Of a stretch of 64,000 nt of DNA, positions 62,331 through 64,000 are shown one piece after another (position 1 is the stretch's first letter; every line of letters begins with the position of its first letter). The translations under genes were made by a program, and so were the position numbers. The notes below the pieces were generated by a model. The model was not told the origin of the DNA, did no database searches, and saw nothing but the letters and a program-made list of their open reading frames with translations. The DNA is taken from contig CM074136.1 of NCBI GenBank assembly GCA_037178625.1, forward strand, positions 372,001 to 436,000, written 5' to 3'. This stretch comes from Skeletonema tropicum. Taxonomy: Eukaryota; Bacillariophyta; Thalassiosirophyceae; Thalassiosirales; Thalassiosiraceae.

Positions 62331-62849
62331 GTGCTGTTGTTGCATTTGTTTCAAAATAACGGTCAATTTGTGTAGGCGACACCCAAAATAAAGGCTACGA
62401 GCGCTATCACCATGATTCCTTCACATCATGAGTTCATACCGGCCCACTGAGGTCGCCGCCGCCGGCTTTTAGTGATGCCGGCCGGCGTTCCGCTCCATAC
62501 CATAGCAGCCCTCTCTGCCATGGTTCTGGTGTGCAAAGTGATCTGAATTTGAAAAGTGTGTGAAACGGCTAGAAAAATGATGGATGGGGCGCCCCGTTCC
62601 CCGCTGGAGTGACCCACGCAAAATCTGCCGCATCCAAAAACTCGATTCCGGCTAGCTATGACCCATCGAGATTTGTACAGAAGAGATCGACTTACTCGAA
62701 GGTTAAATGAGGGTTATGTATCGCTAAAGTAGGAATCAGTACGTCTTACATATATCGCCAAATTTCTACTTGGTCGGTTTTTTGATTTAAGACAGCTAGC
62801 CAGCACAGGCATACTTACATAACATTGATTGACAGACATAGGCATTGCA
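62331..62849. other. Spacer without recognised genes
   Basis: Contains a short GC-rich palindrome-like stretch at 62445-62490 (GGTCGCCGCCGCCGGC, GCCGGCCGGC). Nothing else was recognised. Confidence 0.4.
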
Positions 62850-63600
62850 TGGTGATTGCTACAAATCAGCAGCAGCCCGGCCTTTGGATGCTTTTAGAAC
62901 CAAACGACCGTTTCAAGCAGCAGCTCTATTGTCCAAGACGATCAAAACTACAGAGCAAAGCATAAACGCTCAAGACGCGTACACATGTTTCGATAATTCA
63001 ACAATAACACCATGAACATAGGCAGCAACTACCCTTACAACCGATCCGAAGAATGTTCGTGGCAGCGCTCGAAGAAGCAGCTCACTTCCTCTACATCTTC
63101 CTATTCCATCACAAAACTACAACAAATGACTTTTCAACCACTCGAAAACGAAAACCCTTCTCTACTCAAAGCACAAGAGCAAGAGGACAATCCACAAATG
63201 ATTACATGTCGATTACATCAAAAACCTTTGGTTCCAATTCTCTCCATGTCGATCACACTCCCAACGATGATAATGAGTATAATTAACAGCAATCCATTCA
63301 TAGAACTATCAACAATTCAAATATATCATACTTCGCCCAAAAACTATCCATAATCCTCCTACCAATCCTAACCGCCTATTCCGATCAACTCCAAAGAACC
63401 ACTCAATAATCATGCTTCTCTTCTCTGCAGCCATCTCCCTCTGTCTCGGAAATCAAGCTGATGCCATCTCCATCGCACTATAGAGCCCTAACAATCGTCT
63501 CACGAGTCGGTCGCCGCCATTCAAAAAAGCACTATCTACGATAACTCGAAAGAACTTCTTCCACTTTCATCTTTGCTCTGGCTGCCTTCTTCGCTCTGTG
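62850..63600 (+). pseudogene. P-type Ca2+ ATPase N-terminal fragment, copy 2
   Basis: After non-matching frames, the stretch 63400-63510 reads KEPL (one frame), IIMLLFSAAISLCLGNQADA and ISIAL, then ALTIVS in the next frame and VAAIQK. The order FK.PLI..LL.SA..S......DA.SI......V..VAFIQE is the first membrane-helix region of secretory-pathway (PMR1/SPCA-type) Ca2+ ATPases. There are at least two frameshifts and a TAG, and the catalytic part is absent. The upstream region (62850-63390) repeats 55430-56180. It is a dead gene fragment; the identification rests on about 35 residues. Confidence 0.4.
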
Positions 63601-63663
63601 ACGTCATCGATCCAAAAAATCTAAATCTGCTCGCATTTTGCGACTTCATTTCCGGCGCAGCAC

Positions 63664-63901
63664 TAGGCTTTCGGATAAGGGGGTGGCCTACCCGATTTCA
63701 GGGGGATTCCCCCTCCTTTTCCCCCTCCAAGAAACCGGGGGGACGGCTAGTTAGAGGCTTCTTCCGTGATTTCGGTCTAAATCTAGCCGAAATCGGGCTA
63801 CTAAAAAGGACTTTTGCAGCTCAATTTAGACGATTCTGCCTCCTGCGAGCCAACCCGATTTCAGGGGGCGCCCCCGGCTCCCCCTTATACCCGAAAGCCT
63901 A
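63664..63901. mobile_element. 238-bp hAT-like MITE with 8-bp target duplication
   Basis: CGCAGCAC is duplicated at 63656-63663 and 63902-63909. The element has TIRs TAGGCTTTCGG (perfect 11 bp) followed by imperfect ATAAGGGGG/TATAAGGGGGAG, plus direct copies of CCCGATTTCAGGGGG at both ends. TAG-start termini and the 8-bp duplication fit the hAT superfamily. It is too small to code. Confidence 0.85.
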
Positions 63902-63909
63902 CGCAGCAC

Positions 63910-64000
63910 CTTCTTCCATCCAATGATAAACCACACAGCAAAAGCGATGTGGCCACTACACACTTTCACAACTTCTTTACCCACCGACCAACATTGCTTC
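63910..64000. other. Window end
   Basis: Ninety bases with no recognised feature; the sequence continues beyond the window. Confidence 0.4.

Noticed and set aside
1..64000. tRNA, rRNA or snRNA genes
   Set aside because: No cloverleaf with matching T-arm and acceptor stem or conserved rRNA core was recognised by eye; a tRNAscan or Infernal run would be needed to exclude them.

Overview
The window looks like nuclear DNA from a diatom, probably a centric species. The clues are: three HSF-type transcription factors clustered within about 7 kb (large HSF families are a known diatom trait), a plastid-lumen precursor with an ER signal ending in a Phe-containing motif plus a twin-arginine signal, short GT-AG introns, Ty1/copia remnants whose RT/RNaseH residues fit algal and diatom copia elements, and ankyrin proteins of the leucine/proline-rich type common in these algae. 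No rRNA, tRNA or organelle gene was seen. The species cannot be fixed from the sequence alone.

Layout. 0-31 kb is dominated by one family of ankyrin-repeat genes, all on the minus strand (1, 578-2143, 9619-11223, 11706-13267, 18670-20209, 29101-30669). Intact members alternate with copies broken by one frameshift or one stop codon. Between them lie fragments of an NTF2-like gene and many mobile elements: inverted-repeat elements at 2.2 and 3.6 kb, a tyrosine-recombinase remnant at 5.6-6.5 kb, a hAT transposon at 7.0-8.5 kb, a nested element at 14.4-16.3 kb, a decayed copia retrotransposon at 20.4-27.7 kb with a second transposon in its 3' LTR, and a foldback element at 28.1-28.6 kb.

31-51 kb is the gene-rich core. 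It holds the intact two-domain NTF2-like gene, a methylthioribose-kinase-like phosphotransferase, a 768-aa four-pass membrane protein, a 6-kb block of tandem repeats (two copies of 1565 bp that look identical, flanked by a second copy of the membrane-protein gene's 5' end), three HSF genes and a thylakoid-lumen precursor.

51-64 kb returns to duplicated and broken sequence: a leucine-carboxyl-methyltransferase-like gene split by a 947-bp element, a segmental duplication carrying two more ankyrin genes (one intact, one with a large internal deletion), a transposase-like gene that seems to have lost its catalytic core, a second copy of a repeat also found at 16.5-17.7 kb, and two fragments resembling the N-terminus of a P-type Ca2+ ATPase, one of them carrying a 238-bp MITE.

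The genes do not form an obvious pathway. What links them is process: repeated segmental duplication, gene conversion within families (ankyrin C-termini, HSF DNA-binding domains), and transposon insertion followed by pseudogenisation. The least expected structures are the transposon-split methyltransferase, the transposon carrying a small spliced-looking zinc-finger gene inside an LTR, and the near-perfect tandem array behind the membrane-protein gene.
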